Positions 15,274 through 23,781 of a stretch of 64,000 bases of DNA are shown piece after piece (the first letter of the stretch is position 1; each line of letters starts with the position of its first letter). The notes under the pieces were generated by a model. That model was not told the origin of the DNA, searched no databases, and saw only the letters and a program-made list of their open reading frames with translations. A program made the translations under genes and the position numbers. This DNA comes from an uncultured Prevotella sp. (GTDB lineage: Bacteria; Bacteroidota; Bacteroidia; Bacteroidales; Bacteroidaceae), in the NCBI GenBank assembly GCA_902798285.1, contig CADBVZ010000002.1:108822-172821 (forward strand), in the 5' to 3' direction.

Positions 15274-17688
15274 ATGAAAAAGATACTTTGTATGCTCATC
15301 ATGATGATGGGCCTGACCATGGGAGCTAATGCTCAGAAAATTACTGATACGCAGGCTCTCCAGTATGCCGTTCAATTAAAGAAGCAGGGTGCTTCTGAGT
15401 CTGATATCGCCGCGAAGTTGTTGCAGCGTGGTGCCACGATGGACCAGATTCAGCGGATGCGCCGACAGTATGCCAAGCAGATTACCAGTCAGGGTATGGA
15501 CAATACAGTGGATAACGCCATTAGCAATGTCCAGGACCGAATGCGTGTCAACAACGAGGTGACTGATAACGACATTACCACCCATGAGGGTGAGCTGGCC
15601 CCAGTCTACCAGACACCAGAAGCCTCTGCTACCACGGAGGAAGGTACCGGCCGTAAAGTCTTTGGTCGTGATATTTTTAACAAAAAGAATCTGACCTTCG
15701 AGCCTCAGATGAACATCGCCACACCCCAGAACTATGTGTTGGGTCCTGGCGATCAGCTGATTATCGATGTATATGGTGATACCCAGAAGAGCGAGAGCCT
15801 GACGGTCAGCCCCGATGGCGATGTCACCGTGCCCGATTATGGTCCGGTGCATGTGAGTGGTCTGACAGTGGCTGCTGCCCAGCGCCGTATCCGCAGTCGG
15901 TTGGGTTCCTACTATGCCAGTTCTGAGATCAAGGTGGCCCTGGGCCAGACCCGCACCATCCTCGTGAACGTGATGGGTGAGGTGAAGACGCCGGGCACCT
16001 ATACCGTCAGTGCCTTTGCCACGGTGTTCCACGCCCTTTATATGGCTGGTGGTGTCAACGACCTGGGAACGCTTCGTAATATCAAGGTCTATCGTCAGGG
16101 CCGACTCATCTCGACCGTCGACGTCTACCAGTTTATCCTCAATGGCCGTCTGGCCGGTAATGTGCGTCTGGCTGATAACGATGTCATCCAGGTGGGCACC
16201 TACGATGCCATTGTCGACATCTCGGGCCGTGTGAAGCGTCCGATGGCCTACGAGCTCCGCGAGGATGAGAGCCTCTCGACCTTGTTGAACTATAGTGGCG
16301 GCTTTGCCAGCGATGCCTACAAGAAATCGCTGCGCGTGCTCCGTAAGAACGGCCGCATGAAGAGCGTCTTCAATGTCGAGGAATTTGAGCGCAACGCCTT
16401 TAAGATGGCCGATGGCGACTCGGTGATTGTAGACTCTATCTACAACCGCTTTGAGAATATGGTCGAGGTGAAGGGCGCTGTCTATCGCCCCGGTCTCTAC
16501 CAGTTGGGCGACAAGGTCAGCACGGTCCGCAGCTTGATCGATAATGCCGATGGTGTGACCGAAGAGGCCCTGATCTCTCGCGCCGTGCTTCGCCGCATGA
16601 AAGCCAACCGCACCCAGGAGGTGCTCTCTGTCGACCTGAAGGGTATCCTGGAAGGTACGGCTGCCGACCTGCCGCTAGAGAACGAGGATGTGCTCTTTAT
16701 CCCGACGATGGCTGAGCACATGAACCTGCGCACGCTGACCATTAATGGTGAGGTGATCTTCCCGGGTACCTACGAATATGCAGACAAGATGACCATCGAA
16801 GACCTCATCCTGCAGGCCGGTGGCCTGACGGATGAAGCCTCGACCGTGAAAGTCGATGTGGCCCGCCGTGTCATCAACCCTGAGGCCACGACCGCCACGA
16901 TGGATATTGCCAAGACCTTCAGTTTCTCCATCAAGCCCGGCTTCGCGTTCGATGGTGACCGCAGCTTTACCCTCGAGCCTTACGATGTGGTGTCTGTTCG
17001 CCGCAGTCCTGTATCAGCCGAACTCGTCACCGTTCGTGTCGGGGGAGAGATTGCCTTCGCGGGCAGTTATGCGCTGAACGTTAAAAACCAGCGCCTCTCC
17101 GATGTGGTCAAGGAGGCCGGTGGCGTCATCCCCGGCGCCTATGTACGCGGTGCCCGCCTCATTCGTCAGATGAATGAAGATGAACGTGCGCGTATGAAGG
17201 AGCTGGTAGAGATGGCCAGACAGTCATCCACCTCCGACTCCCTGAGTCTGGAGCAGTTGGCCCTGCAGACCACCTATAGCGTAGGTATCCATCTCGACGA
17301 AGCCCTGGCCAATCCTGGCTGCGATGAGGACATCGAGTTGCATAATGGCGACCAGCTGATTATCCCGCGCTACAACCGTACCGTCAAGATCTCGGGTGAT
17401 ATCCAGAAGCCGAACGTCGTTGCCTTCAAGGATGGAAAGAGCTACAAATACTATATCGAGCAGGCCGGTGGCTATGGTAAGCGTGCCCGCACGACTCATA
17501 CCTATATTCTCTATCAGAATGGTACCATTGCCAAGGCTTCGAAGGGCAAGATTGAGCCCGGCTGTGAGATCATCGTCCCCACCAAGGGTCCTCGTGATCC
17601 CAATGCCGTCACCAACTGGCTCGGCATCGGCACCTCCGCCGCCTCCCTCGCCACGATGTTCATCTCAGTCGCCAACATGCTGAAATAA
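15274..17688 (+). CDS. Polysaccharide export protein with Poly_export and six SLBB domains
   Basis: An 804-aa periplasmic/outer-membrane export component related to Wza. It has a signal peptide ending ANA-QK (about residues 1-20) with no lipobox Cys. A low-complexity helical region runs to about 130, then comes the Poly_export domain starting NYVLGPGDQLIIDVYGD (about 150-166). Six SLBB-like units follow, recognisable by MGEVKTPG, ISGRVKRP, VKGAVYRPG, INGEVIFPG, GGEIAFAG and ISGDIQKP. A hydrophobic C-terminal segment (about 787-804) may insert in the membrane. It is much longer than Wza (about 380 aa), as is usual for Bacteroidota. It is GC-richer than the rest of the window. Confidence 0.88.
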   Translation: MKKILCMLIMMMGLTMGANAQKITDTQALQYAVQLKKQGASESDIAAKLLQRGATMDQIQRMRRQYAKQITSQGMDNTVDNAISNVQDRMRVNNEVTDNDITTHEGELAPVYQTPEASATTEEGTGRKVFGRDIFNKKNLTFEPQMNIATPQNYVLGPGDQLIIDVYGDTQKSESLTVSPDGDVTVPDYGPVHVSGLTVAAAQRRIRSRLGSYYASSEIKVALGQTRTILVNVMGEVKTPGTYTVSAFATVFHALYMAGGVNDLGTLRNIKVYRQGRLISTVDVYQFILNGRLAGNVRLADNDVIQVGTYDAIVDISGRVKRPMAYELREDESLSTLLNYSGGFASDAYKKSLRVLRKNGRMKSVFNVEEFERNAFKMADGDSVIVDSIYNRFENMVEVKGAVYRPGLYQLGDKVSTVRSLIDNADGVTEEALISRAVLRRMKANRTQEVLSVDLKGILEGTAADLPLENEDVLFIPTMAEHMNLRTLTINGEVIFPGTYEYADKMTIEDLILQAGGLTDEASTVKVDVARRVINPEATTATMDIAKTFSFSIKPGFAFDGDRSFTLEPYDVVSVRRSPVSAELVTVRVGGEIAFAGSYALNVKNQRLSDVVKEAGGVIPGAYVRGARLIRQMNEDERARMKELVEMARQSSTSDSLSLEQLALQTTYSVGIHLDEALANPGCDEDIELHNGDQLIIPRYNRTVKISGDIQKPNVVAFKDGKSYKYYIEQAGGYGKRARTTHTYILYQNGTIAKASKGKIEPGCEIIVPTKGPRDPNAVTNWLGIGTSAASLATMFISVANMLK

Positions 17689-17995
17689 AAACAGGGAGGA
17701 GCCCCGCTCGCAAGGCTCGCTCCCGCCCACCCCGCTCGTCGGGGCTGTCTGCCCCTTGCCGCGTGGCGCTCCCCCAAAAAATATATGGCTCGCCCCGAAG
17801 GGGCACAGGCTTTGCGAGCCATACCAAAACCCTGAAAATGAGGGTCTCTCGAAATTTTCAGTTAAGCCCTGTTCCAATGATTGGAAAAGGGTTTGGGAAA
17901 AGGTTCGAAGCCCTCTTGGCTAAGAGGGTTGGGTGATCGGTAAAAATCCTGCAGAGCTTGGCTCTGCCTAAAATAGAATTTATACCTTATATTTT
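17689..17995 (+). other. Highly structured intergenic region between export and chain-length genes
   Basis: No gene is seen. It carries at least four hairpins: a 10-bp perfect stem at 17784-17793/17814-17823 enclosing a CCCCGAAGGGG hairpin, ACCCT/AGGGT near 17826-17843, CCCTCTT/AAGAGGG near 17911-17928, and CAGAGC/GCTCTG near 17951-17965. The first ~150 bp are GC-rich and C/G-skewed, unlike the AT-rich start of the next gene. It may be a processing region or a cluster of repeat elements. Confidence 0.45.
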
Positions 17996-19081
17996 ATGAA
18001 CGAAGAAATAAAAAAACAGGAGTTTTTAGAGGATGAAGAATCCTCTATAGATTTCAAAAAGATTTTTCAAGATCTTTTAAAGCATAAAATGCTTTATGCA
18101 AAAGTACTGCCAGTAGCTTTTGTACTTGCAGCAATCTATGCTTTAAGCTTACCCAACTTCTACAGTTGCACTGTAAAGCTTAGCCCTGAGCTTTCCGGAA
18201 GCAAAAGTACTTCCAGCCTGGCCAGCCTGGCCAGCAGCTTTGGTGTTAACCTTGGTACAAGCGGTGCTGGAACTGAAGCCCTGTTCCCAACGCTTTATCC
18301 CGACCTCATGAACTCAGTCGATTTCAAGACAGACCTCTTTAAGGTTAAGGTCCGTCGCGAAGATGACAACAAGGAATTCACCTATTACGATTATCTGGCT
18401 AATGAGCAGAAACTCCCTTGGTGGTCAGCCGGCATGAAGGCCCTTTTCTCAATATTCAATTCTCAATCTTCAATGGATGAATCCTCAAAGATTGACCCTT
18501 TCAGACTCAGCTTAGAGCAAACCAACATCGTGAATGCTATTAATAATAATGTGATTTGCGATGTAGATAAGAAAACCATGGTGATCACCATCAGTGTGAC
18601 CGACCAGGATCCCCTGATTTGCGCGACGATGGCCGACTCGGTAAAGACCCGTCTTCAGAAATTCATTACAGACTACCGTACAAGCAAAGCCCGCGTGGAC
18701 TATGAGTACAATTTGAAACTCTCTCGTGAGGCCAAGGCAAGATACGAACAGGCTCGCGACCGCTACGCCGCTTATGCCGACTCCCATCGTAATGTCAGTT
18801 CTCAGAGCGCCCAGACCAAGGAGGCCGATCTCCAGAACGAGATGCAGATCCAACAGCAGATTTACCAGCAGGTGGTAGGTCAGTTGCAGCAGGCTGAGAT
18901 GAAGGTGCAGCAGGAAACCCCGGCCTTCACCACCCTGCAGAGTGCGACAGTCCCCGTACGCAAGGCTGGCCCCAAGCGTGCTCAGATGTGTCTCATCTTC
19001 CTCTTCCTCGCCGCCCTCGGCACCACCGCCTGGATTCTCTACAAAGAAGACGACCTCAAATCCCTCCTCGGCATGGACTAA
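17996..19081 (+). CDS. Wzz/chain-length determinant protein without kinase domain
   Basis: A 361-aa inner-membrane polysaccharide co-polymerase. It has an acidic cytoplasmic N-terminus, a first membrane segment at about residues 34-54 and a large periplasmic domain with a coiled-coil, Gln-rich part (about 235-305). The P-rich ATVPVRKAGPKRAQ motif precedes the second membrane segment (about 331-350). It has no tyrosine-autokinase domain, and no separate BY-kinase gene is seen nearby. It would set chain length together with the SLBB exporter. The first ~200 bp of the gene are markedly AT-richer than the 3' part. Confidence 0.85.
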   Translation: MNEEIKKQEFLEDEESSIDFKKIFQDLLKHKMLYAKVLPVAFVLAAIYALSLPNFYSCTVKLSPELSGSKSTSSLASLASSFGVNLGTSGAGTEALFPTLYPDLMNSVDFKTDLFKVKVRREDDNKEFTYYDYLANEQKLPWWSAGMKALFSIFNSQSSMDESSKIDPFRLSLEQTNIVNAINNNVICDVDKKTMVITISVTDQDPLICATMADSVKTRLQKFITDYRTSKARVDYEYNLKLSREAKARYEQARDRYAAYADSHRNVSSQSAQTKEADLQNEMQIQQQIYQQVVGQLQQAEMKVQQETPAFTTLQSATVPVRKAGPKRAQMCLIFLFLAALGTTAWILYKEDDLKSLLGMD

Positions 19082-19082
19082 T

Positions 19083-19556
19083 ATGATACAACTTTCAGAT
19101 AAAGACCATAAAGCTCAAATGGCGGACATGGCATCGTTTGATGAGCAGATGCCGTGCGTCGGGATCTTCTGGTACGACCCGGAGGAGCATAACTTCTTTG
19201 GGGTGCATAAGAAGGAGATCACCCCCAAGATGGTTGAGGAGGCGGCCGAGAAGGGTGTGCCCTTCATTAATTATCCTAAGCTGCACCGTCAGATTTGGGC
19301 AAAGGAATACTTTAAGGCTCAGGCAAACGGTGAGCGTACTAAGTTTGAGGGTGACTACACGCAAGTTCCCCGTGGTCGTGTAGCATGGAATGTTAATAAG
19401 TTCATTGTGCTGGTGGGTAAGTGGGCCGAGCCCATCCAGAACGAGCTCACCGAACTGCTGAAGCAGGCGTTCTCACTACCGTACTTCGAGTTCGTGTACG
19501 ACTATCACTGGGACTTGGGCCATGGCTGGTCCGGCGACATGCCCACAACTCGGTAA
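19083..19556 (+). CDS. Uncharacterised 157-aa Bacteroidales protein
   Basis: Not assigned to a function. ATG 19083 is 1 bp after the Wzz stop and starts MIQLSDKDHKAQ; the frame is open further upstream, but that overlaps Wzz and is a shadow. The chain has strongly patterned blocks (CVGIFWYDPEEHNFFGV, FINYPKLHRQIWAKEYF, YTQVPRGRVAWN, YDYHWDLGHGWSGDM) that I associate with a conserved, uncharacterised family in Bacteroidales genomes. Several aromatic and His residues suggest a ligand-binding or enzymatic pocket. Co-transcription with Wzz is likely. Confidence 0.65.
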   Translation: MIQLSDKDHKAQMADMASFDEQMPCVGIFWYDPEEHNFFGVHKKEITPKMVEEAAEKGVPFINYPKLHRQIWAKEYFKAQANGERTKFEGDYTQVPRGRVAWNVNKFIVLVGKWAEPIQNELTELLKQAFSLPYFEFVYDYHWDLGHGWSGDMPTTR

Positions 19557-19567
19557 TCTCCTTCCCC

Positions 19568-19599
19568 CATCATCCTTCAGCCATCATCCATCACACATC
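19568..19599 (+). repeat. 32-bp repeat with CATCATCC units, copy 1 (inverted copy at 61204-61235)
   Basis: The block contains two CATCATCC octamers separated by TTCAGC and ends in CACACATC. Its reverse complement occurs at 61204-61235 with one mismatch. It sits between the export genes and the defence island. A run of seven G follows at 19612-19618. Confidence 0.55.
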
Positions 19600-19694
19600 T
19601 TTAGTAAATCCGGGGGGGATTAACCGAAAAAAAAGAATTCTATTAGTATTAATTTGGATTCGTTCAAAATTACAATCCTAAATAGTTATTTTTT

Positions 19695-20555
19695 ATGGCA
19701 TCACAGAATCTTCCTGCTCAAAAAGACAATGGTTTTATCGATAAACTGAAACGTATGGTTAATCAGTATATTGGAGGCAACTCGGATGTATCTTCGCAGA
19801 TTTCCCAATCTGCGATAGCCGATAGTTCTATGCTTCCAGAAATGAAATCTGCGGCTGCTAGTATCTTCGAGAAAGAAGCTAGAAGAATTAAGACCCGAAA
19901 AAGAATTGTAGAAAAGGCTGCTAGTATAAAGACAAATGATGAGACTGTTTCTGAAGAAAAACCAGCAGATGATTGGATGGCTCGATTCTTTAATACCGTT
20001 GAAGATATCACGGAGGATACTATGCAGAATCTATGGGCTCAGATCCTTGCAGGAGAGGTTAAACGCCCACATTCCTTCTCTTTGAGAACATTAGATATCC
20101 TCAGAAATATGACAAAAGAGGATGCTGAACTTTATGTTAAAGCTGTTGAATCCTATTGTTATGATGGTTACATCTTAACAGATGAAGAATATGGTATATC
20201 ATTGGAAGATAGGATTACATTAAGTGAAATGGGAGTTTTATCTCCTGACGAACTGACCAGAACAATATCTATAAATGGAGAGCAACAGCTTGATCGTTTA
20301 AATGATGGTTATGCTTTGGTTTTAAAAAGACAAACAGCGAATAAGATTGATGTTACTTTCAATTGCAGAAGCCTAACAAAAGCTGGAAGGGAATTATTGC
20401 CACTTGTTAATGACAAGAATAATTTAGACAAGTTTGCGTACATAGCAGGAAAATTTAAAAAGGCAGGTATTAATTCGGTTGCTCTTCATCAAGTTAAACA
20501 ATGGAAGAAAGACGGAACTGTTAGTTATATAATAGTGCCAGAAAAGGTTTTTTAG
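19695..20555 (+). CDS. DUF2806 domain protein
   Basis: A 286-aa soluble protein. The central segment DDWMARFFNTVEDITEDTMQ, continuing to NLWAQILAGEVKRPHSFSLRT (about residues 94-134), matches DUF2806 (also written DUF2806/TIGR03899-type). The N-terminal ~90 residues are Lys/Ser-rich and helical. The role of DUF2806 is not established. It is AT-rich compared with the export genes and lies 3 bp before a putAbiC gene, which makes a two-gene anti-phage unit plausible (inference). Confidence 0.65.
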   Translation: MASQNLPAQKDNGFIDKLKRMVNQYIGGNSDVSSQISQSAIADSSMLPEMKSAAASIFEKEARRIKTRKRIVEKAASIKTNDETVSEEKPADDWMARFFNTVEDITEDTMQNLWAQILAGEVKRPHSFSLRTLDILRNMTKEDAELYVKAVESYCYDGYILTDEEYGISLEDRITLSEMGVLSPDELTRTISINGEQQLDRLNDGYALVLKRQTANKIDVTFNCRSLTKAGRELLPLVNDKNNLDKFAYIAGKFKKAGINSVALHQVKQWKKDGTVSYIIVPEKVF

Positions 20556-20558
20556 TTT

Positions 20559-21560
20559 ATGTCAAATATACGTCCAAATAGATATTCTCTCATAGCATGG
20601 ATCCTTTTGGCAGTAGGAACTATTGTTTCTATTGTCCATTTATGTCTGACAATTGGGAGTGACTATAATATTGGTGTAGATTATGACTTTGAGAAGACTG
20701 GTCAGTTTGGTGACTATGTAGGAGGTGTTGTTGGAACTATATTTGCTTTGGCTGGCACAATCCTTGTTTATGCTTCATTTGTCAATCAGCAGAGACGTAA
20801 TACCATTGAAAGTTTTGAGCTGACTTATTTTGAAATGCTTAAAGTTCATGAAGATATAGTTAAAGACATGTGTTATAAAGAGAAAAAGTCTCGTGCGATA
20901 TTCCCTGAGGCTATTTCTGAACTAAGAAGTCTTTATGAATCAGTTTTCGCTACATTAGAGTGTATTAAGGAGAATGCCAAGATGCATAAGATACATAATC
21001 CTCATGTCGCTGATGAAGTGCTTTTTAAATATCTTGATGATATGGATATCCCTTACATGGCAACAGTAATGTCTGTGGGCTATTTATATTATGGGAGAGA
21101 TGAATACTACCTGACATCCAAGAATGAAGATCCTCTTTATGTGGTAAATGAACTGGTCAAAAATGGATTAGAGCGAAGTAAAATAGAACCAATAGATAAT
21201 GTACTTTGTCATTACTATAGGCAGATGTATCAGATAGTCAAGTATGTTGCTAATACGAAATGGTTGGATGAAGAACAAAAGTATAATTATATAAAGATGC
21301 TAAGGTCCCAGTTGTCAGATTATGAGCAGATGATGTTATTTTATAACTCGCTTTCAGTTAATGGCAATAACTGGAGAGAGCCCTATCCTGAGGCTACGAT
21401 TGAGAAGATGGGATTCATAGCCCGTTTCCGCCTCATTAAGAATATCCCATTCCATTATAACTATTTTGGTAATCATCCTCAAAAATATTTTGTAACAGAA
21501 ATAGAAGCCTGGAAAACAAAAGGGATTATGTTCTTTGAAAATGAGATATATAAGATGTAA
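20559..21560 (+). CDS. Putative phage abortive infection protein (putAbiC family)
   Basis: A 333-aa membrane-anchored protein. It has two N-terminal membrane segments (about residues 11-31 and 51-74), with GQFGDYVGGVVGTIFALAGT leading into the second, as in the putAbiC family (PF16872). The cytoplasmic part has the family's LCHYYRQMYQIVKYV and YIKMLRSQLSDYEQMMLFYN motifs. Family members are proposed abortive-infection proteins. It forms an operon with the DUF2806 gene 3 bp upstream. Confidence 0.75.
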   Translation: MSNIRPNRYSLIAWILLAVGTIVSIVHLCLTIGSDYNIGVDYDFEKTGQFGDYVGGVVGTIFALAGTILVYASFVNQQRRNTIESFELTYFEMLKVHEDIVKDMCYKEKKSRAIFPEAISELRSLYESVFATLECIKENAKMHKIHNPHVADEVLFKYLDDMDIPYMATVMSVGYLYYGRDEYYLTSKNEDPLYVVNELVKNGLERSKIEPIDNVLCHYYRQMYQIVKYVANTKWLDEEQKYNYIKMLRSQLSDYEQMMLFYNSLSVNGNNWREPYPEATIEKMGFIARFRLIKNIPFHYNYFGNHPQKYFVTEIEAWKTKGIMFFENEIYKM

Positions 21561-21562
21561 AA

Positions 21563-21721
21563 AGTCGCAGAAACCTATCACAGATTGCTAATTCTGATTA
21601 CGAAACCTCGCGTAAAGCTATAATCGAAGAAGCTGCAGCTGACATGTTTCATTATACTCATGAAAAGGCAATAAGCTTATGGAATGGGGTTCCCGGTGAT
21701 GGATTTAAGCTTTATGGATGA
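21563..21721 (+). pseudogene. C-terminal remnant of an unidentified gene
   Basis: Immediately after the putAbiC stop the third frame is open and ends at TGA 21719-21721. It encodes protein-like sequence (IANSDYETSRKAIIEEAAAD, then MFHYTHEKAISLWNGVPGDG and FKLYG). There is no suitable start codon, so this looks like the end of a gene whose front was lost. Family not recognised. Confidence 0.45.
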
Positions 21722-21752
21722 AACTACTATTAATTGAATTCAAGGAAAGTGT

Positions 21753-21947
21753 ATGATAGAAGACCTACAAAGAGTTGAATTGCTTTTGAAGAAGATCAAA
21801 CCAAGAATCTTGAGACTTGCTGTTAATTTTATTAGTTTCGATTCTAGTTTTAGACCGCCCAGAAAAAGACTCATCAACAGAAGGTTAACAACCTGCTCTC
21901 GCAGATATCAGTTAGCAACGAAGTCCGCTTTGGCTCTACCAGTCTGA
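21753..21947 (+). pseudogene. Frameshifted gene remnant
   Basis: A 64-aa frame begins MIEDLQRVELLLKKIKPRIL. A different phase gives more protein-like sequence at its end (QQKVNNLLSQISVSNEVRFG followed by STSLKKI and a stop near 21958). This suggests a decayed, frameshifted gene. The rest of 21722-22119 contains no other recognisable feature apart from a weak promoter-like TACTTTTTG near 22074-22082. Confidence 0.35.
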
Positions 21948-22119
21948 AAAAAATATAAAGTTTAAATTAATTAAGACGAGTCAGGTGGCAAACGTTCGAG
22001 CTTTGGTCGCTTGGCTAGTCCAAGAACTATCTAAAATGGTGGTTTTCAAGCCTGGACGTCAAAATTGACAGTTTACTTTTTGCCCCTTTTGAAACATACG
22101 TCTTGAAAGGTAAAAGAAA

Positions 22120-22398
22120 ATGGAAATACATTGTTACATAATTATTTATGATTTGCGTTCTCCTGGTAGAAATTATGAACAGCTCTATCAGGCTATTCGA
22201 AATTATGGTACTTGGGGGAAAATTTCAGAATCTGCTTGGGCTATAGTTACATCACAAACATCTGTAGCAATAAGAGACAATCTGTTGAAGTATATAGATA
22301 AAAAAGATCGATTAATGGTAGTTAGGTCAGGTTTGGATGCTGCTTGGCTAAACGCAATGGCTTCAAAGACATGGCTTCAAGCAAACTTGGTTAAGTGA
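22120..22398 (+). CDS. Cas2-like / SinR-family ferredoxin-fold protein
   Basis: A 92-aa protein beginning YIIIYDLRSPGRNYEQLYQA, the beta-strand plus Asp pattern of Cas2-type ferredoxin-fold nucleases and related VapD/'SinR family' proteins. It continues with a GTWGKISESAWAIVT strand and a short C-terminus. There is no Cas1 gene and no CRISPR array in the window, so it is a stand-alone Cas2 relative, not an adaptation module. The Asp of YDL is the counterpart of the metal-binding Asp of Cas2. Its stop overlaps the ATG of the PIN-domain gene (TGATG), so the two are translationally coupled. Confidence 0.65.
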   Translation: MEIHCYIIIYDLRSPGRNYEQLYQAIRNYGTWGKISESAWAIVTSQTSVAIRDNLLKYIDKKDRLMVVRSGLDAAWLNAMASKTWLQANLVK

Positions 22399-23486
22399 TG
22401 AAAAACAAATTTCCTGGATATTATCGCCCTACAGAAGAGCATTTCAATATAATGTTGAAAAATGCCCTTATTGTTTTTGATACTAATATTCTACTTGATT
22501 TATATAGAGTGTCATCTGATACGGCTAATAACCTAATGGATATTATTAGGAAGTTGGATAAGAGGCTATGGATTCCATATCAGGTAGCTAAAGAGTATCA
22601 TAATGATCTTTTCTCAGTTATTAGTGGACAGATAAAAAAGTACAAAGAATCAGAGGAAACAATCTCTACGATATGTAAACAACTCGCAGAAAAAAGAAAT
22701 CATCCATTTCTTTCGGAGGATCTTCACAAAAAGTCTATGTCATTATTTAATGAACTTCAGCTTTTTTTTGATGAACAGAAACAGAAATTGGTCAATATCG
22801 TAATGGAAGAATCTATTAAAGAAGAATTGTGTAATCTTTTAGATGGAAAAGTTGGTGATGGTTTTGATACAAAAGAATTGGAAGATATCTACAAAGAAGG
22901 AACCGTGAGATACCCGTCCAAAATCCCTCCTGGATATATGGATACCAAAAACAAACAAGGGAATGATATTTATGGAGATTTAATTGTATGGAAGGAAATA
23001 TTGAAAAAAGCGAGGGATGAGCATCGTGATGTTCTGTTTATCACTGATGATGTGAAGGAGGATTGGTTTCTCAGATTTGATGGTAACACTTATGGCCCAC
23101 ATCCTTTGTTAATTCAGGAATTCAAGAATGTCACAGGACAGAATATATATATTTATACCTTAGATAGGTTCTTAGGTCAGGCTGAAAAAATGGAATTTAG
23201 TGTAAATGCTGATACAATAAAAGAAATTGAGCAGAGGAAAACTTTTACTTTGGAAACAGATGATTGTACCCTTCTTAATTCTTTCTTAAATAAGGGAGAG
23301 AGTCTTCAATCCTTTGACATTGATGAATCTTTAAATGAGGGTTCATTAGATTCTACATACAAATATATATATGAAACCCTATCTAAAAATGTAGGAAAAA
23401 CAAAAATCTCTGTTGTTTCTTCTGATGATGAATGTGAAAACGATGCAAAAGATGAAACTGACCTTGTTGGAAATACCTCAAACTAA
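22398..23486 (+). CDS. PIN-like domain protein (PIN_8 family)
   Basis: A 362-aa predicted ribonuclease. The N-terminal ALIVFDTNILLDLYR carries the first PIN Asp (about residue 28). IYGDLIVWKEIL (about 194-205) and DVLFITDDVKEDWF (about 214-227) supply the other acidic residues. This is the arrangement of the large PIN_8 domain (PF18476), longer than VapC (about 130 aa). The C-terminal ~100 residues are acidic, Ser-rich and probably disordered. ATG 22398 is preferred over the in-frame GTG at 22395 because of the TGATG coupling to the Cas2-like gene. A toxin-like or defence RNase role is inferred. Confidence 0.75.
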   Translation: MKNKFPGYYRPTEEHFNIMLKNALIVFDTNILLDLYRVSSDTANNLMDIIRKLDKRLWIPYQVAKEYHNDLFSVISGQIKKYKESEETISTICKQLAEKRNHPFLSEDLHKKSMSLFNELQLFFDEQKQKLVNIVMEESIKEELCNLLDGKVGDGFDTKELEDIYKEGTVRYPSKIPPGYMDTKNKQGNDIYGDLIVWKEILKKARDEHRDVLFITDDVKEDWFLRFDGNTYGPHPLLIQEFKNVTGQNIYIYTLDRFLGQAEKMEFSVNADTIKEIEQRKTFTLETDDCTLLNSFLNKGESLQSFDIDESLNEGSLDSTYKYIYETLSKNVGKTKISVVSSDDECENDAKDETDLVGNTSN

Positions 23487-23491
23487 ATGTT

Positions 23492-23758
23492 ATGATTAGG
23501 GAAATTCAAATACATGGGCTGTATGGTCTTTATGACTATGACCTAAATTTTGGCAGGCGAAACTCTGTCAAGATACTTACGGGTCCAAATGGATTTGGAA
23601 AGACGACCATCCTGAAAATCATAAATCATCTGATTCGAAGGGAATTCTGGTATTTCTGTTTGTTGTACTACAAGCAGATACGTATCCAATTCGATGATGG
23701 TGCCGATTGCACAGGTGGTCATGAAGTGATGCAGTTCGATACTGCCAGTCAGAACTAA
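23492..23758 (+). pseudogene. Truncated AAA ATPase (N-terminal Walker A fragment)
   Basis: An 88-aa frame with the N-terminus of an SMC/ABC-like ATPase: IREIQIHGLYGLYDYDL and Walker A GPNGFGKTT (about residues 31-39). Full proteins of this type are several hundred residues and have Walker B/signature motifs that are missing here. After about residue 70 the sequence runs directly into the tRNA-like repeat at 23708-23755, so the last ~17 codons are not ATPase sequence. It is most likely a deletion remnant. It starts 5 bp after the PIN gene. Confidence 0.65.
23708..23755 (+). repeat. tRNA-like hairpin repeat, copy 1
   Basis: 43 of 48 bases match 33503-33550, and all five differences are transitions clustered at 23721-23727. 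The shared part includes the hairpin GCAGT-TCGAT-ACTGC next to CAGTCAGAAC. In this copy the 5' partner arm of the outer stem is degenerate. See the second copy for the folding argument. Confidence 0.6.
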
Positions 23759-23781
23759 GAAAGAGAGAATAGGAAATAACA

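Noticed and set aside
15376-16032. 218-aa open frame on the minus strand
   Set aside because: It lies opposite the export gene, is His/Thr-rich in a shadow-like way, and has no promoter or neighbour.
18942-19082. Upstream extension of the 157-aa protein at 19083
   Set aside because: It overlaps the Wzz C-terminus in another frame, and ATG 19083 follows the Wzz stop by one base.
22120-22398. Possible CRISPR-Cas adaptation module because of a Cas2-like protein
   Set aside because: No Cas1 or other cas gene and no regularly spaced repeat was seen in the window; the protein is better read as a stand-alone Cas2 relative.
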